Source: Victivallaceae bacterium (GTDB lineage Bacteria > Verrucomicrobiota > Lentisphaeria > Victivallales > Victivallaceae). From it: DNA of 64,000 nucleotides. The position numbers and the translations under genes were made by a program. Positions 1-9,066 of the stretch are shown here, one piece after another; position 1 is the first letter of the stretch, and each line of letters starts with the position of its first letter. The stretch is from contig JAKIUY010000009.1 of NCBI GenBank assembly GCA_021647315.1, forward strand, positions 1 to 64,000, in the 5' to 3' direction. The notes below the pieces were generated by a model, which saw nothing but the letters and a program-made list of their open reading frames with translations, was not told the origin of the DNA and searched no databases.

Positions 1-1
1 G

Positions 2-35
2 CATCTCCTACGGAGATTTTTATGCGCTTTTTTTA
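2..35 (+). terminator. possible terminator hairpin at window edge
   Basis: The hairpin ATCTCC-tac-GGAGAT at 3-17 is followed by a T run and, after ATGCGC, a second T run at 28-34. It could end a gene lying left of the window. The stem is only six pairs, and a similar CTCCTACCGGAG hairpin occurs at about 37635, so it may instead be a dispersed palindrome. Confidence 0.35.
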
Positions 36-121
36 AGAGTTGAAGCTGGCGCTTCAAAAATACAATGCTAAATTAAATTTATCATATCATAGGAAAAAAT
101 CATTTACACAAAATTATGGAC

Positions 122-546
122 TCACCCTCTATAAATTTCCGCTTTGTAGTCCGGCTTGGGAATGGGATTCTTTTTATCTGCAAGTTCTGTCTCAAATACT
201 TCAAGCAATCCTTCAGTCAGTGCTATGTCTGGCTCATGTTCACTTGGAATGATAACGAGTTGCCCATCATGACAAGTAACAATACTTAAATTATCTAATA
301 CCTCAGAACGAAACGCCATTTCAGCTTTTTCCCATTCCTTATAAAGTCTATCATAAGATATAGTTGGTTCAATAAGCAGCAGTATTGCCCGTTCACAAAG
401 CCTTGCCGGAACAGCTTAAGCAAAGCATCTCTTAGAAGCCGTAGGGCTGTTGGACGAGTTTTTACTTCAACTCAAATACCATCAGTTGCCCAATCAGGCT
501 GATAGGATATTCGTCTTTCTTTGAATTCTTTTTTTATAAACTTCAT
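122..546 (-). pseudogene. decayed ORF, possible PD-(D/E)XK-like protein
   Basis: Reading the minus strand from an ATG at 546 gives an N-terminal stretch (MKFIKKEFKERRISYQPDWA) interrupted by an in-frame TGA at codon 25. After the TGA the reading frame continues as VEVKTRPTALRLLRDALL, and a frameshift near 400 then leads into a frame that stays open to 122 and ends in KAEIYRG. The D followed by VEVK resembles the D...(D/E)XK core of small nuclease-like or Uma2-like proteins, but this is only pattern resemblance. With one stop and one frameshift the gene is very probably dead. I do not recognise the family with certainty. Confidence 0.45.
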
Positions 547-606
547 ATCTTATTATAATGCAGATTTATTGTAAAGCCAAGTTAACATTGCAAAACCAAG
601 TTAACA

Positions 607-1105
607 TCAGAGATCCTTACTCAGTCGCGAGATTTAAGCTCAACCGGACAGTAGATTCTGAACACATGACCTGCGACTAAGAAAAATCATTTTACTCTGA
701 TTTTCTCATGAGGCAAATTTTATGTTGTGGTTAGCTGCGCTCTTTGCAAGGTCAGCACTGGTTATCATGGGGGGGCGAGTCCTAGGGTTTTACCCTAGGC
801 TGTTGAGTTTTGTGTTAGCTGCGCTCTTTGCAAGGTCAGCACAGAAAAAGGGCAAAGCCCTGAAAATCAACAGCCCCAGGTGTAACCTGGGGTATTCTTT
901 CCCATAAAAAAATAGCTCTACCTTGAAAAGACCGCAGGTAACGAGCGACAAAAAGTTAGCACAAAGCAGTCTTTTGATGGAATTTTGTCTCATGAAAAAA
1001 TCCTCTAGATCATGCGCTCTGAGATTGCGGAAATGGCAAATGAGACCTTTCCACTATTGGCCGTCCCATTGAGCTCAAATATCGCAACTGAGTAAGGATG
1101 TCTGA
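607..1105. repeat. 499-bp element with 37-bp terminal inverted repeats (family R1)
   Basis: The ends 607-643 and 1069-1105 are inverted repeats matching at 33 of 37 positions, each starting TCAGANATCCTTACTCAGT. No transposase-like ORF lies between them. The interior holds two identical 29-bp direct copies (730-758 and 814-842), the palindrome CCTAGGG-tttta-CCCTAGG (781-799) and the palindrome CCCCAGGT-gta-ACCTGGGG (874-892), both REP-like. A segment near 1028-1051 (GCGGAAATGGCAAATGAGAC) recurs at 5620-5645. The element abuts the stop codon of the glycosyltransferase gene at 1108. Shorter relatives are at 5563-5710 and 59168-59340. Confidence 0.7.
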
Positions 1106-1107
1106 AA

Positions 1108-1845
1108 TTACAGTCTCAGACTGTTTTTGATTAGCTTGAGGATGAATATTGGGATGGCGATAAATGGCGACTGACCATAACGCAGTTTAACCGTTAATTC
1201 ATCACGCAAACAGGCAACAATATTACTATCGGCCAGTCCGCCTTCACGGAAAAAAGCGATCACTTCCGGCACATAGAGCGCTTTTATGCCGTATTTGTGG
1301 ATAGCGCGATACATAAAATCATAATCGCCCAGCAGCCTGAATGAAGTATCATACATGCCGATGCGGTTGTAGATGCATTTCGGACAGAACATTGAAGGGT
1401 GTGGTGCGAAAGCACCGCGTTTCAGGTTTTTCGGACGCCAGCCCTTGACGTGTCCGAGCAGTTCGTATTCAACATCCCCCCAGAAGATATATTCATCCAG
1501 CCCTTTGTCGTTAAATGCCTCGGCAACAGTTTTAAGTGCACCTGGCAGATAGTAGTCGTCAGAATTTATCATGCCGACAATATCGCCACTTGCTTTGCTT
1601 ATGCCTTTATTCATCGCGTCATAAATGCCACTGTCAGGTTCGCTGACCCAGTATGCCAATTTATCCGCATATTTTTTAATAATCTCGACAGTGCCATCTG
1701 TCGAACCGCCATCAATAATAATATACTCGAAGTTGGCGTAATTTTGCGCCAATACACTCTGAATCGCAGTTTCGATAAAATCGACACTGTTATAACTGAC
1801 AGTCACAATTGATATTTTGAAGTTATTCATAGCTTGTTTAGTCAT
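1108..1845 (-). CDS. family 2 glycosyltransferase
   Basis: A 245-residue GT-A fold glycosyltransferase that transfers a sugar from a nucleotide-sugar donor, probably in surface polysaccharide synthesis. The N-terminus has the typical ISIVTVSYN strand, the DGGSTDGT nucleotide-binding motif at residues 45-52 and NSDDYY near residue 95 as the metal-binding DXD equivalent. A C-terminal amphipathic or hydrophobic helix (SPFIAIPIFILKLIKN) may attach it to the membrane. Length and motif order match WcaA-like GT2 enzymes of colanic acid type clusters. The first ATG is preceded by AGGA at a suitable distance. It stands alone, with no polysaccharide cluster around it, so the substrate cannot be told. 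Confidence 0.85.
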   Translation of the reverse strand: MTKQAMNNFKISIVTVSYNSVDFIETAIQSVLAQNYANFEYIIIDGGSTDGTVEIIKKYADKLAYWVSEPDSGIYDAMNKGISKASGDIVGMINSDDYYLPGALKTVAEAFNDKGLDEYIFWGDVEYELLGHVKGWRPKNLKRGAFAPHPSMFCPKCIYNRIGMYDTSFRLLGDYDFMYRAIHKYGIKALYVPEVIAFFREGGLADSNIVACLRDELTVKLRYGQSPFIAIPIFILKLIKNSLRL

Positions 1846-1889
1846 ACCTAATCCTGCTGATAATTATTTTTAGCTAGACGGTGGCGCAC

Positions 1890-1958
1890 TGTCGGAGTTC
1901 ACAGCTTTAGCGTTTTTTGGAGCGTATTGATTGCACGCTAAAGCTGTGAACTCCGACA
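1890..1958. repeat. perfect 24-bp inverted repeat
   Basis: Positions 1890-1913 and 1935-1958 are perfectly complementary (24 bp, arm begins TGTCGGAGTTCACAGC) around a 21-nt loop. It lies between the M16 gene and the downstream glycosyltransferase gene, both on the minus strand. There is no T run on the minus-strand side, so it is not a standard intrinsic terminator. It could still stop transcription, or be a palindromic mobile unit. Confidence 0.7.
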
Positions 1959-1993
1959 AAAAACTTTTCCTGCTGACCTTTTTCGTAGATGGT

Positions 1994-4564
1994 CTAGCCA
2001 TTCTCAGTTGGCAATGCTGTTACGGTTACTGATGGTTGTTTCAGGAATTTGGCTATTGTCCGGTTTACCTCTTCCAGCTGCAGGGCAGCATATTTATCTG
2101 CCAGTTCCCACGGCAATCTGAAACTGTTACCATAGTACTCTTCCAGGCAACTTTTGCCTAACATTCCACCTGGATTCTGCGCGGCCTTGGCCATGGAGAA
2201 AAATTGATTTTCCCGTGCCGCGGCAAATTCTTCTTCAGTTAAACCGGTGGTCAATAGACGTTGTTGTTCGGCATTCAACAATTCAATTACCTGAGCGGTA
2301 TTTTTCGGAGCTGTTCCGGCATAGAAAGCGAGGAAGCCTCTGTGCAGTCCGAAACTGCCGGTCATACCGGTATAATATGCCAAACCTGCCTCTTCCCTGA
2401 TGGTTTTGAATAGTGCTGATGCCTGATGATTTTCCGCGGTAAAAAGCAGTGAAATCGCCAGGTTTTCTTCACCGAGGTTATCACAGCCCGGGAATGCGTG
2501 AATTACTACGGCCTGTTCACGTGGGGCAAAAACTTCATAGGAAGCTTCTGCAGTGGGGAATATTGGTGGAGTTACGCTATAATCATTTGGTTGCGCCCAG
2601 GGAATTGCCGCGGTCAGTTGAGAGACCAGTTTTAACGCTTCATCAGCTTCAATATCACCACATACCCCGAAAACTGCTTTTTCACGCTTCAGGCACTGTT
2701 CAAGATAAAATTTGCGTACGGTTTCAATAGAAAGTTGTTCAACAGTAGAGCTGATGCCGGTGCCAGGGCACCCGTAGGGATGGTCGCCATAGAGTTCAGC
2801 GATCATTTTGTCCATTGCGGCAGCTTGTGGATTGAGTTTGCGGCTGTTAATCATTTCCACCATATTCTGTTGTTCACGCATAAAAGCTTTTTCATTGAAT
2901 GCCGGTTCGCTTAACATGGATTCAAGCAACGCGAAGGCTTTGTCAACCTTATCACGTCGGCAATTAAGTTTAATGATGAATGAATTTATATGACTGGAAA
3001 CTTCCAGATCAATGCCATTGTCATCAAGTTGACGCAAAAATTCTGTTTCACTCCAACGTGCGGTTCCAGTGGGAAGTATTGTACTGAGCAGGCGTGAAAT
3101 TCCTGACTGTTCAGCATGTTCGAAAAAGCTCCCGCCGGGCAGACATATAGAAATATCAACCAGTGGCAGTTTATGTTCCGGAAAGTAGATCAGCCGTTCG
3201 CCGCCGGACAAACAGGTTCGCGTTGCCGGAATAGGCTTTTTTGCTGATTTTTTTGCCGATTTATCAGTTTCAGGCGTGGATTGTTCCGGCAGCAGCCGAA
3301 TTGTGGTTGAACTTTTCCAGCCGAAATAGCGCTTGGCAACCCGTTTGATATCATCACTGGTGACGGTAGTAATTTCTTTGATGTAGTGATCGGCATATTC
3401 CGGGGTTTCGTAGTCAATAACTGAGCCGCCGACTAACGATGCAATTCCACTGTTCCGGCGTAGATTGCGCAAGTATGCGGTTGAATTTTGAATGACTTCG
3501 CGTTCAAGTTCCGCATCGGTGACCCCATCTGCAATAATTTTGTCGAGCTCTTCCCTGATGCCAGTTTCGAGTTCGTCCAGCTTATCAACGGTTGCCAATG
3601 CATAAATGCCACCGATACCGCAGAAAGGTGAAGTATAATTAGAGGCACTGATGCCGATAGCCAGTTCATCTTCAGTAACAAAACGTTGAACCAGCCTGGA
3701 ACTGTCAGTGCGTCCGAGCAGGCTGACCATAATATCCAATGCCGGAATATCATGATGGCATGCCTCCGGCAATTTGTAGCCAATAGCGAGCCGAGCCAGT
3801 GGGTCATTGAAATGGTAGGTGAATTTTCGCGGGTAAACCTGTCTGGGTTCATTCGGCAGTATCGGGTCTGTCAGGCAACCGCATGGCCATTGACCGAGCA
3901 CCTGTTCCAGCTGGGTGACAACTGCGGTTGCATCAACGTCACCGATCACAACAAAGAAACAGCGTTCCGGTGAATAGCGTTGCCGGTAATACTCTATCAT
4001 CATATCACGGGTAACGGCACTGATTTTGTCCGGGTAGCCGATTATCGGATGTCTGACTGGATGTTTGACAAAACTATGCGACCAGAGTTTTTCACTGAGG
4101 ACGCGCATCGGATCATCATAAATCATTGCACTTTCATGAATGATAACCTGTTTTTCTGAAACAAATTTTTCTTCGGGGAATTCCGGTGAGCTGACCATTG
4201 CCCCCAGCATATCAACCGCTTCGCCGGTATGCTGGGATGGTAGATCAATATAATAGACGGTGCGCCCGAATGAAGTATAGGCATTGGAACTGCCGCCCAG
4301 ACGGCTGACGTTCTCCGCCATGCTGTTACCCGGATAACCCTTACAGCCCTGGAACAACATGTGTTCGAGAAAGTGAGAGAGTCCGGCACCAAGAAATTTA
4401 TCTTCATGAATACTGCCGGTTTTGATCCAGGCCTGAACAGAAACCGTCGGGGTATTATTGTTTTCCAGAATATAGACTTGCAGCCCGTTTGAAAGAATTT
4501 CTGATTTAACACCGGCAAAATAGTTTTCCGGCAACAGCATCGTAGGGTTATTCATATCAGTCAA
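1994..4564 (-). CDS. M16 family zinc peptidase, two fused modules
   Basis: An 856-residue protein of the pitrilysin/processing-peptidase (M16) class. The N-terminal module carries the inverted zinc motif H64-F-L-E67-H68 and a glutamate at 144, the right distance for the third zinc ligand. The C-terminal half (from about residue 450) has the M16 fold pattern (LPLVDISICLPGGSFFE) but lacks HXXEH, so it should be the inactive closing half of the peptidase clamp. Two-in-one proteins of 800-950 residues are common in this family. No signal peptide is evident. Its start overlaps the preceding Minf_1886 gene by 8 bp, so the two are probably co-translated. The physiological substrate is unknown. Confidence 0.9.
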   Translation of the reverse strand: MTDMNNPTMLLPENYFAGVKSEILSNGLQVYILENNNTPTVSVQAWIKTGSIHEDKFLGAGLSHFLEHMLFQGCKGYPGNSMAENVSRLGGSSNAYTSFGRTVYYIDLPSQHTGEAVDMLGAMVSSPEFPEEKFVSEKQVIIHESAMIYDDPMRVLSEKLWSHSFVKHPVRHPIIGYPDKISAVTRDMMIEYYRQRYSPERCFFVVIGDVDATAVVTQLEQVLGQWPCGCLTDPILPNEPRQVYPRKFTYHFNDPLARLAIGYKLPEACHHDIPALDIMVSLLGRTDSSRLVQRFVTEDELAIGISASNYTSPFCGIGGIYALATVDKLDELETGIREELDKIIADGVTDAELEREVIQNSTAYLRNLRRNSGIASLVGGSVIDYETPEYADHYIKEITTVTSDDIKRVAKRYFGWKSSTTIRLLPEQSTPETDKSAKKSAKKPIPATRTCLSGGERLIYFPEHKLPLVDISICLPGGSFFEHAEQSGISRLLSTILPTGTARWSETEFLRQLDDNGIDLEVSSHINSFIIKLNCRRDKVDKAFALLESMLSEPAFNEKAFMREQQNMVEMINSRKLNPQAAAMDKMIAELYGDHPYGCPGTGISSTVEQLSIETVRKFYLEQCLKREKAVFGVCGDIEADEALKLVSQLTAAIPWAQPNDYSVTPPIFPTAEASYEVFAPREQAVVIHAFPGCDNLGEENLAISLLFTAENHQASALFKTIREEAGLAYYTGMTGSFGLHRGFLAFYAGTAPKNTAQVIELLNAEQQRLLTTGLTEEEFAAARENQFFSMAKAAQNPGGMLGKSCLEEYYGNSFRLPWELADKYAALQLEEVNRTIAKFLKQPSVTVTALPTENG

Positions 4565-4964
4565 TTATCGGTACCTCAATTTGGCTGAGGTCGGCAACGG
4601 GTTCAACATCCATGCCGAGCCCATCAAGCAAGTCAAATTCAACTGCAAAATCTTCCGGGGAATCTTCATCACTGGAACTAAGTGCTTTGACTTTAACCAA
4701 ATTAAAGACGATTGCGCCGACATCACCCGGTAACTTAACACTCCATTCAATCAGCACCTGCGCCGCGAACGGACCGAAAGTTTCCCGGGCGACAATTTTT
4801 ATCCCTTTAAGCAGTTCAAATGCAGTTATGTGCTGCTTTTCCTTTGAGCAGCGTGATGCAACAACGGTTACTGCATGACTGATAAAGCTATAAGCATCAG
4901 CTGGGTAACGCTGATCATTTTTCCTGATCGCAGCTATTTTTTCCTGTAAATCATTTTTTTTCAT
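4557..4964 (-). CDS. Minf_1886 family conserved protein
   Basis: A 135-residue soluble protein matching the conserved hypothetical family found almost only in Planctomycetes, Verrucomicrobia and relatives (Minf_1886, TIGR04138). Recognisable stretches are YPADAYSFISHAV, HITAFELLKGIK, FGPFAAQVLIEW, VGAIVFNLV and DSPEDFAVEFD, in the expected order and over the expected full length. Its function is not known. It forms a two-gene unit with the M16 peptidase, overlapping its start by 8 bp. This gene is the best single taxonomic marker in the window for the PVC superphylum. Recognition is from memory of the family, not a search. Confidence 0.8.
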   Translation of the reverse strand: MKKNDLQEKIAAIRKNDQRYPADAYSFISHAVTVVASRCSKEKQHITAFELLKGIKIVARETFGPFAAQVLIEWSVKLPGDVGAIVFNLVKVKALSSSDEDSPEDFAVEFDLLDGLGMDVEPVADLSQIEVPIID

Positions 4965-5197
4965 AATTTTATATTTTTAAATGGCAGAATCATTAGTGGC
5001 AGAATCATTTTTTTTAAATAATTTTGTCATACTCTATAAGTGATAGAGACCATGAAAAAGCTATTTTGTTCAATGTTATCATTAATTTGTCTCTATTTGC
5101 AGTAACTCATTATTCTGCAAACATAACCAGCTGAAAAGATAATACCTGAAGTGAATAATTCAACCGTAATACAAACTTAGCCGTTTGAAAAAGCAGT

Positions 5198-5569
5198 TCA
5201 GCCGCGGTAACTGATGCCGGAATAGCTTATAGTAAAATTAGCATCCGCTGAATCATATCTTTCATAATTACTTTTTTGTGAGTATAATTTACAGAATAAA
5301 TATTCAATTGCCAAGCCAATTACAACTCCCTTTATTCTCGCATCAGCCCGCAGCTTTTCATAAAGCAATGCCGCATTCTCGTTATCAGGTACCGCCGGAT
5401 AGTAATCATCCAATTCAGCCAATGTTGCCGGATAACCGGCGGCACGAATTTCTGCTAATTTGGCATTGAGTTGTGAATTCAATGACATGCGGAACATCAT
5501 CAAGCTAAAAGCCGCAAGCAATACAGTACCGCAGGCAATATAAAATAACGGCATTCCAATATCAGACAT
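5198..5569 (-). CDS. hypothetical membrane protein, probably a truncated family member
   Basis: A 123-residue ORF with one N-terminal membrane helix (FYIACGTVLLAAFSLMMF), followed by LAEIRAAGYPATLAELDDYY and PAVPDNENAALLYEK. That block resembles the start of much longer PVC hypothetical proteins. Past about residue 75 the resemblance fades, suggesting a 3' truncation or rearrangement. The start codon and first two codons (Met-Ser-Asp) lie inside the end of an R1 repeat (TCAGACAT read in reverse), so the present start may have been created by insertion of that repeat. It could be a pseudogene. No function can be assigned. Confidence 0.45.
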   Translation of the reverse strand: MSDIGMPLFYIACGTVLLAAFSLMMFRMSLNSQLNAKLAEIRAAGYPATLAELDDYYPAVPDNENAALLYEKLRADARIKGVVIGLAIEYLFCKLYSQKSNYERYDSADANFTISYSGISYRG

Positions 5570-5710
5570 CCCTACTCATAGTGAAATTTGAGCTCAACTT
5601 GACGGGAGGTAGCGGAACTGGCAAATGAGACCTTTATTCGCGACCAGGAAGTCGACTCCCACCTTAAAAATATAGAAATCATCTCTAATTCCTACGGGTC
5701 AGGTATTCTG
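5563..5710 (+). repeat. R1 family repeat, short copy
   Basis: This 148-bp segment starts TCAGACATCCCTACTC and ends GGTATTCTGA. Its first 35 bp match the terminal repeats of the 607-1105 element, and its 3' part (CCTTTATTCGCGACC, then CTCCCACCTTAAA, then ATCTCTAATTCCTACGG) matches the copy at 59168-59340. The two ends are themselves roughly inverted repeats. It carries no gene and fills most of the gap between the ABC-F gene and the 5198-5569 ORF. The remainder of that gap, 5711-5873, shows nothing recognisable. Confidence 0.65.
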
Positions 5711-5873
5711 AATATGCCGTTTTTTATGAAATTCTTTTTTATTCACTGTTTTGATGTTCCTTTAAGTTGTTTTGTTGTAATTCAAGGTCCGCACATTGTA
5801 CAGCTTGCAAAGCAGACAAGGCTGTGAAAGTGCCTTATTCCCCGATTCTCCACCTCCGCCATTCGTCCGTTAT

Positions 5874-7847
5874 TTATCCGTCGTTATGAATGGCGCGGTT
5901 TTGTTCGGCAAGCTCCTCGGCTATTTCGGCAGCCTCTTCCCAACGGTCGGTGATATCAGTAATGCTTTTCTGAATATCGGCCAATTGACGGGTGACTTTG
6001 GCAAAATCAGTCTCCGGTTTGTTGGCGGAAAGTTGTTCAAGCAGGGTGCTGTTTTCCGCTTCCAGTGTTTCCAGTTCATTTTCAAGTTTGGCGACGAGTT
6101 GATCTGCTTTTCGTTTCTCTTTTTGCAGTAAAGAACGTCGTCTGGCTCGTTCCTGACGACGCTCTTTTGATGATAGATTATTAGATTCGTCCGTAACCGG
6201 TTCGCCGAGTTCAGCCCCGGCTTCACCATAAGCATTACGTGATTTTTCACGATAATATTCATAATTGCCGAAATATTTTTTTATTCCCGGTGATTCCATG
6301 GCAATAATCGAAGTGGCAACCTGGCGGACAAATTCAATATCATGGCTGACGAGACACAATGTGCCTTGATAATCATTGAGAGCTTTTTGCAGGCCTTCAC
6401 GGGCGGCAATATCCAGATGAGTTGTCGGTTCATCAAGAATCAGCAGATTTGGCGGATTAACAAAAATCCGAGCAAAACAGAGCCGGATTTTTTCACCACC
6501 ACTGAGTACTTTACAGGTTTTATCAGCATCGTCACCGGAAAACCCGAAACCGCCGAGAATAGATTGCACCGAATTAATTGAAGCTCCGGCAGGCAGTGCG
6601 GCCCGGACAACATCGAACGCACTCTGTCCGTCCGGCAGAATATCGGCAAACTCCTGCGCCTGATAACCGAGTACCACATTATGTCCAAGTACCCGTTTGC
6701 CTGTATTAAGCTTCAACTGTTCAGCAATAACTTTCAGCAAGGTAGTTTTACCGGTACCATTATAACCGACAATGGCGATTTTATCCCCGCGCTGAACTTC
6801 CAGATCAATCCCATCGAGAATGAAATTCTGTTCATCATAGGCGAATTTGATCTGTTCCAGGCGAATAATTTCGTTACCGCACTTAGGTGGCGGCGGCAGT
6901 CGCAGTGAACCGGAATAGTTGAGTTTTTCCGGCAGGTCAATTATCGGCATCTTATCCAGTTCCTTAATCCAGCTCTGAACCTGTGATGCCTTGGTGCTTT
7001 TTGAACGGAAACGGGCGATTGAACGTTCCAGCTGATCGCGGCGTTTCTGCTGATTGCCCTGCGCGGCATAGAGGGTTTTAAAACGGTTATCGCGTTCACG
7101 CAGATAATAATCATAGTTACCGGAGTAACGGGTAACAATACCATTATTTATTTCAATCGTGATGCCGACCAGAGTATTGAGCAGATAACGGTCATGCGAA
7201 ATCAGCATTAGCGTACCGCGAAATGCACGGAGAAAACGGTCAAGCCATTCAATTGCGGGGATATCCAAATAATTTGACGGTTCATCGAGCAGTAGTATAT
7301 CAGGGTTGGCAATCAGCGTTCTTGCCAGTGCGGCCCGCATCTGCCAGCCACCGCTGAATGAACTGATAGGGCGGGTAAAATCATCAACATGAAAACCAAG
7401 ACCGGACAGTGCGGTCGCGGCATCACTGCGAATCCGGTAACCGCCGAGATGTTCAAACTCACTCTGTAAACGCCCCTGGCGATCAAGCAGTTTTGTTTGA
7501 CGCGCACTATCAACGGCACCTTCGCTGAGTTCGTGTTCAATCTCCTGAAGCTGCTGCGAAATATTGCTGAGTTCAGGAATAGCATCCGCGGTGAACTGCA
7601 AGAGCTCTTTGCCTGATTTACCAGCATCAATATGCTGGTGCAGGTAACCAATCCGCATTCCGCCTGGAATTGAGATATCACCTTTATCCGGCAGCATGGC
7701 ACCGGAAATTATGCCGAAAATAGTACTTTTGCCAGCACCATTGGGACCGACCAGACCGACCCGTTCATTAGTGTTAATCCGGAAGCTGACATTTTTCAGG
7801 ATATCCTGACCACCGAAACTTTTATTTACTGTATTAAAATCAATCAT
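5874..7847 (-). CDS. ABC-F family ATPase
   Basis: A 657-residue duplicated ABC ATPase without membrane segments. Module 1 has Walker A GPNGAGKST, signature FSGGW and Walker B LLLDEPSNYLD. Module 2 has GYNGTGKTT, LSGGE and LLILDEPTTHLD. The linker between modules is charged and helical as in ABC-F proteins, and a C-terminal coiled coil (about residues 555-650, rich in K, E and L) follows, as in Uup/YheS-like members. ABC-F proteins act on the ribosome as translation factors or, in some lineages, as antibiotic-resistance factors. Which applies cannot be told here. It is transcribed divergently from ispE, with 179 bp between the starts. Confidence 0.9.
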   Translation of the reverse strand: MIDFNTVNKSFGGQDILKNVSFRINTNERVGLVGPNGAGKSTIFGIISGAMLPDKGDISIPGGMRIGYLHQHIDAGKSGKELLQFTADAIPELSNISQQLQEIEHELSEGAVDSARQTKLLDRQGRLQSEFEHLGGYRIRSDAATALSGLGFHVDDFTRPISSFSGGWQMRAALARTLIANPDILLLDEPSNYLDIPAIEWLDRFLRAFRGTLMLISHDRYLLNTLVGITIEINNGIVTRYSGNYDYYLRERDNRFKTLYAAQGNQQKRRDQLERSIARFRSKSTKASQVQSWIKELDKMPIIDLPEKLNYSGSLRLPPPPKCGNEIIRLEQIKFAYDEQNFILDGIDLEVQRGDKIAIVGYNGTGKTTLLKVIAEQLKLNTGKRVLGHNVVLGYQAQEFADILPDGQSAFDVVRAALPAGASINSVQSILGGFGFSGDDADKTCKVLSGGEKIRLCFARIFVNPPNLLILDEPTTHLDIAAREGLQKALNDYQGTLCLVSHDIEFVRQVATSIIAMESPGIKKYFGNYEYYREKSRNAYGEAGAELGEPVTDESNNLSSKERRQERARRRSLLQKEKRKADQLVAKLENELETLEAENSTLLEQLSANKPETDFAKVTRQLADIQKSITDITDRWEEAAEIAEELAEQNRAIHNDG

Positions 7848-8026
7848 CGCATAAAATGGCTGTTAAGCAGGAGTTTTACAAACTAATATAAAAAAAAGTA
7901 ACACTTTTTATCCATCCACTTGCAGGTTATTACTTTAAACTGTAAGTTAAAAAAGCAGACTGAAGTCCGTACTCCAACATGATGTTAGGATCCACAAAAA
8001 AATAACAGGAGATCAGGTGCAGTAGC

Positions 8027-8887
8027 ATGAATATCAAAATGACAACACCCGGTAAACTTAATCTTTATCTGAAGGTTACCCAATGCCGACCGGACGACTA
8101 TCATGAACTTGATACATTGTTCATGCCAATTCCGGGTGTGGCTGATATTGTAACCTTGACCGTTGCTGATCAACTGTCCGTTACATCTGACAATAATACT
8201 TTGCCAGCGGGCGAAGCGAATATCTGTTACCGGGCAGCTCAAGCCTACGCGTTTGCAGCAGGTATTGCTGATGAATGGCATATTCATCTTGAAAAACATA
8301 TTCCAATTGCGGCCGGCATGGGTGGTGGCAGCAGTAATGCCGCGGCAGTACTTCGCCTGTTGCAACAACACTATCAGGCATTGAATGATGATGAACTTAA
8401 AACCATCGCTCTCATGCTTGGCGCAGATGTTCCGTTTTTTCTGGAACCGGAGCTAGCTAGAGGTAATGGTGTTGGTGAACAATTAACTGCGATTCCCGGT
8501 GAATTTCCGTCGCTCCCGCTATTGATTATTTACCCGCGTTTTCCGGTCAGTGCTGCCTGGGCCTATCAAAATCTAGCGCCGGAAAATATTTCACCATCAC
8601 CTCCAGCTGCAGTTGATAATTTACTGAATGCCTGGCGACGCAGTGAATGGGATAAAATGGGTAAACTTTTCCATAATGATCTGGGTATTGCCCTGTTCGA
8701 TAAATTTCCTATCCTGCAAGTATTGCGTGATAAATTATTCAGCAATGGAGCCTGTGGGGTTGAAGTCAGCGGCAGTGGTTCAACTATCTTCGCTCTATTC
8801 AACAGTCACGAAACGTTATCAGTAGCAACCGCAACCTTGAAAACAACATATCCGGGAATAGATTTTTTTGAGGGAAATCAGCCATAA
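8027..8887 (+). CDS. ispE: 4-diphosphocytidyl-2-C-methyl-D-erythritol kinase
   Basis: A 286-residue GHMP kinase of the MEP isoprenoid pathway, phosphorylating the 2-hydroxyl of CDP-methylerythritol. The N-terminus PGKLNLYLKV and RPDDYHELDTLF is typical of IspE. The ATP-binding GHMP motif PIAAGMGGGSSNAA lies near residue 95 and the C-terminal GVEVSGSGSTIFALF motif is present. Length is normal. The start has an AGGAG about 15 nt upstream, rather far, but the N-terminal sequence fits the family at this ATG. It is a single-gene unit ending at a bidirectional terminator shared with the transketolase gene. Confidence 0.93.
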   Translation: MNIKMTTPGKLNLYLKVTQCRPDDYHELDTLFMPIPGVADIVTLTVADQLSVTSDNNTLPAGEANICYRAAQAYAFAAGIADEWHIHLEKHIPIAAGMGGGSSNAAAVLRLLQQHYQALNDDELKTIALMLGADVPFFLEPELARGNGVGEQLTAIPGEFPSLPLLIIYPRFPVSAAWAYQNLAPENISPSPPAAVDNLLNAWRRSEWDKMGKLFHNDLGIALFDKFPILQVLRDKLFSNGACGVEVSGSGSTIFALFNSHETLSVATATLKTTYPGIDFFEGNQP

Positions 8888-9013
8888 TTGGTATAGTTTT
8901 CATTACTTCGGGCATGACCTATCATAGACATAGCAGTTCTCCTTGATGAAATTGATTACTTTTCGGCGGTGTAGCCACCACATTGGGCTCATTATCCCCA
9001 TAAATCCCATAAA

Positions 9014-9046
9014 AAAAGGTGCAGCCTTGTTCGAGCTGCACCTTTT
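9014..9046. terminator. bidirectional terminator between ispE and tkt
   Basis: AAAAGGTGCAG (9014-9024) pairs with CTGCACCTTTT (9036-9046) in a strong 11-bp stem with A and T tracts on both sides. It can therefore serve ispE on the plus strand and transketolase on the minus strand. Confidence 0.85.
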
Positions 9047-9066
9047 GCTTTCATACTGATACTTTA

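Noticed and set aside
722-907. 61-residue plus-strand ORF with a repeated LAALFARSA stretch
   Set aside because: It is made of the 29-bp direct repeats and palindromes inside the R1 element and has no ribosome binding site or family pattern.
3433-4518. Long antisense and off-frame ORFs within the M16 peptidase gene
   Set aside because: They follow the codon pattern of the real gene in another frame and lack recognisable domains or start signals.
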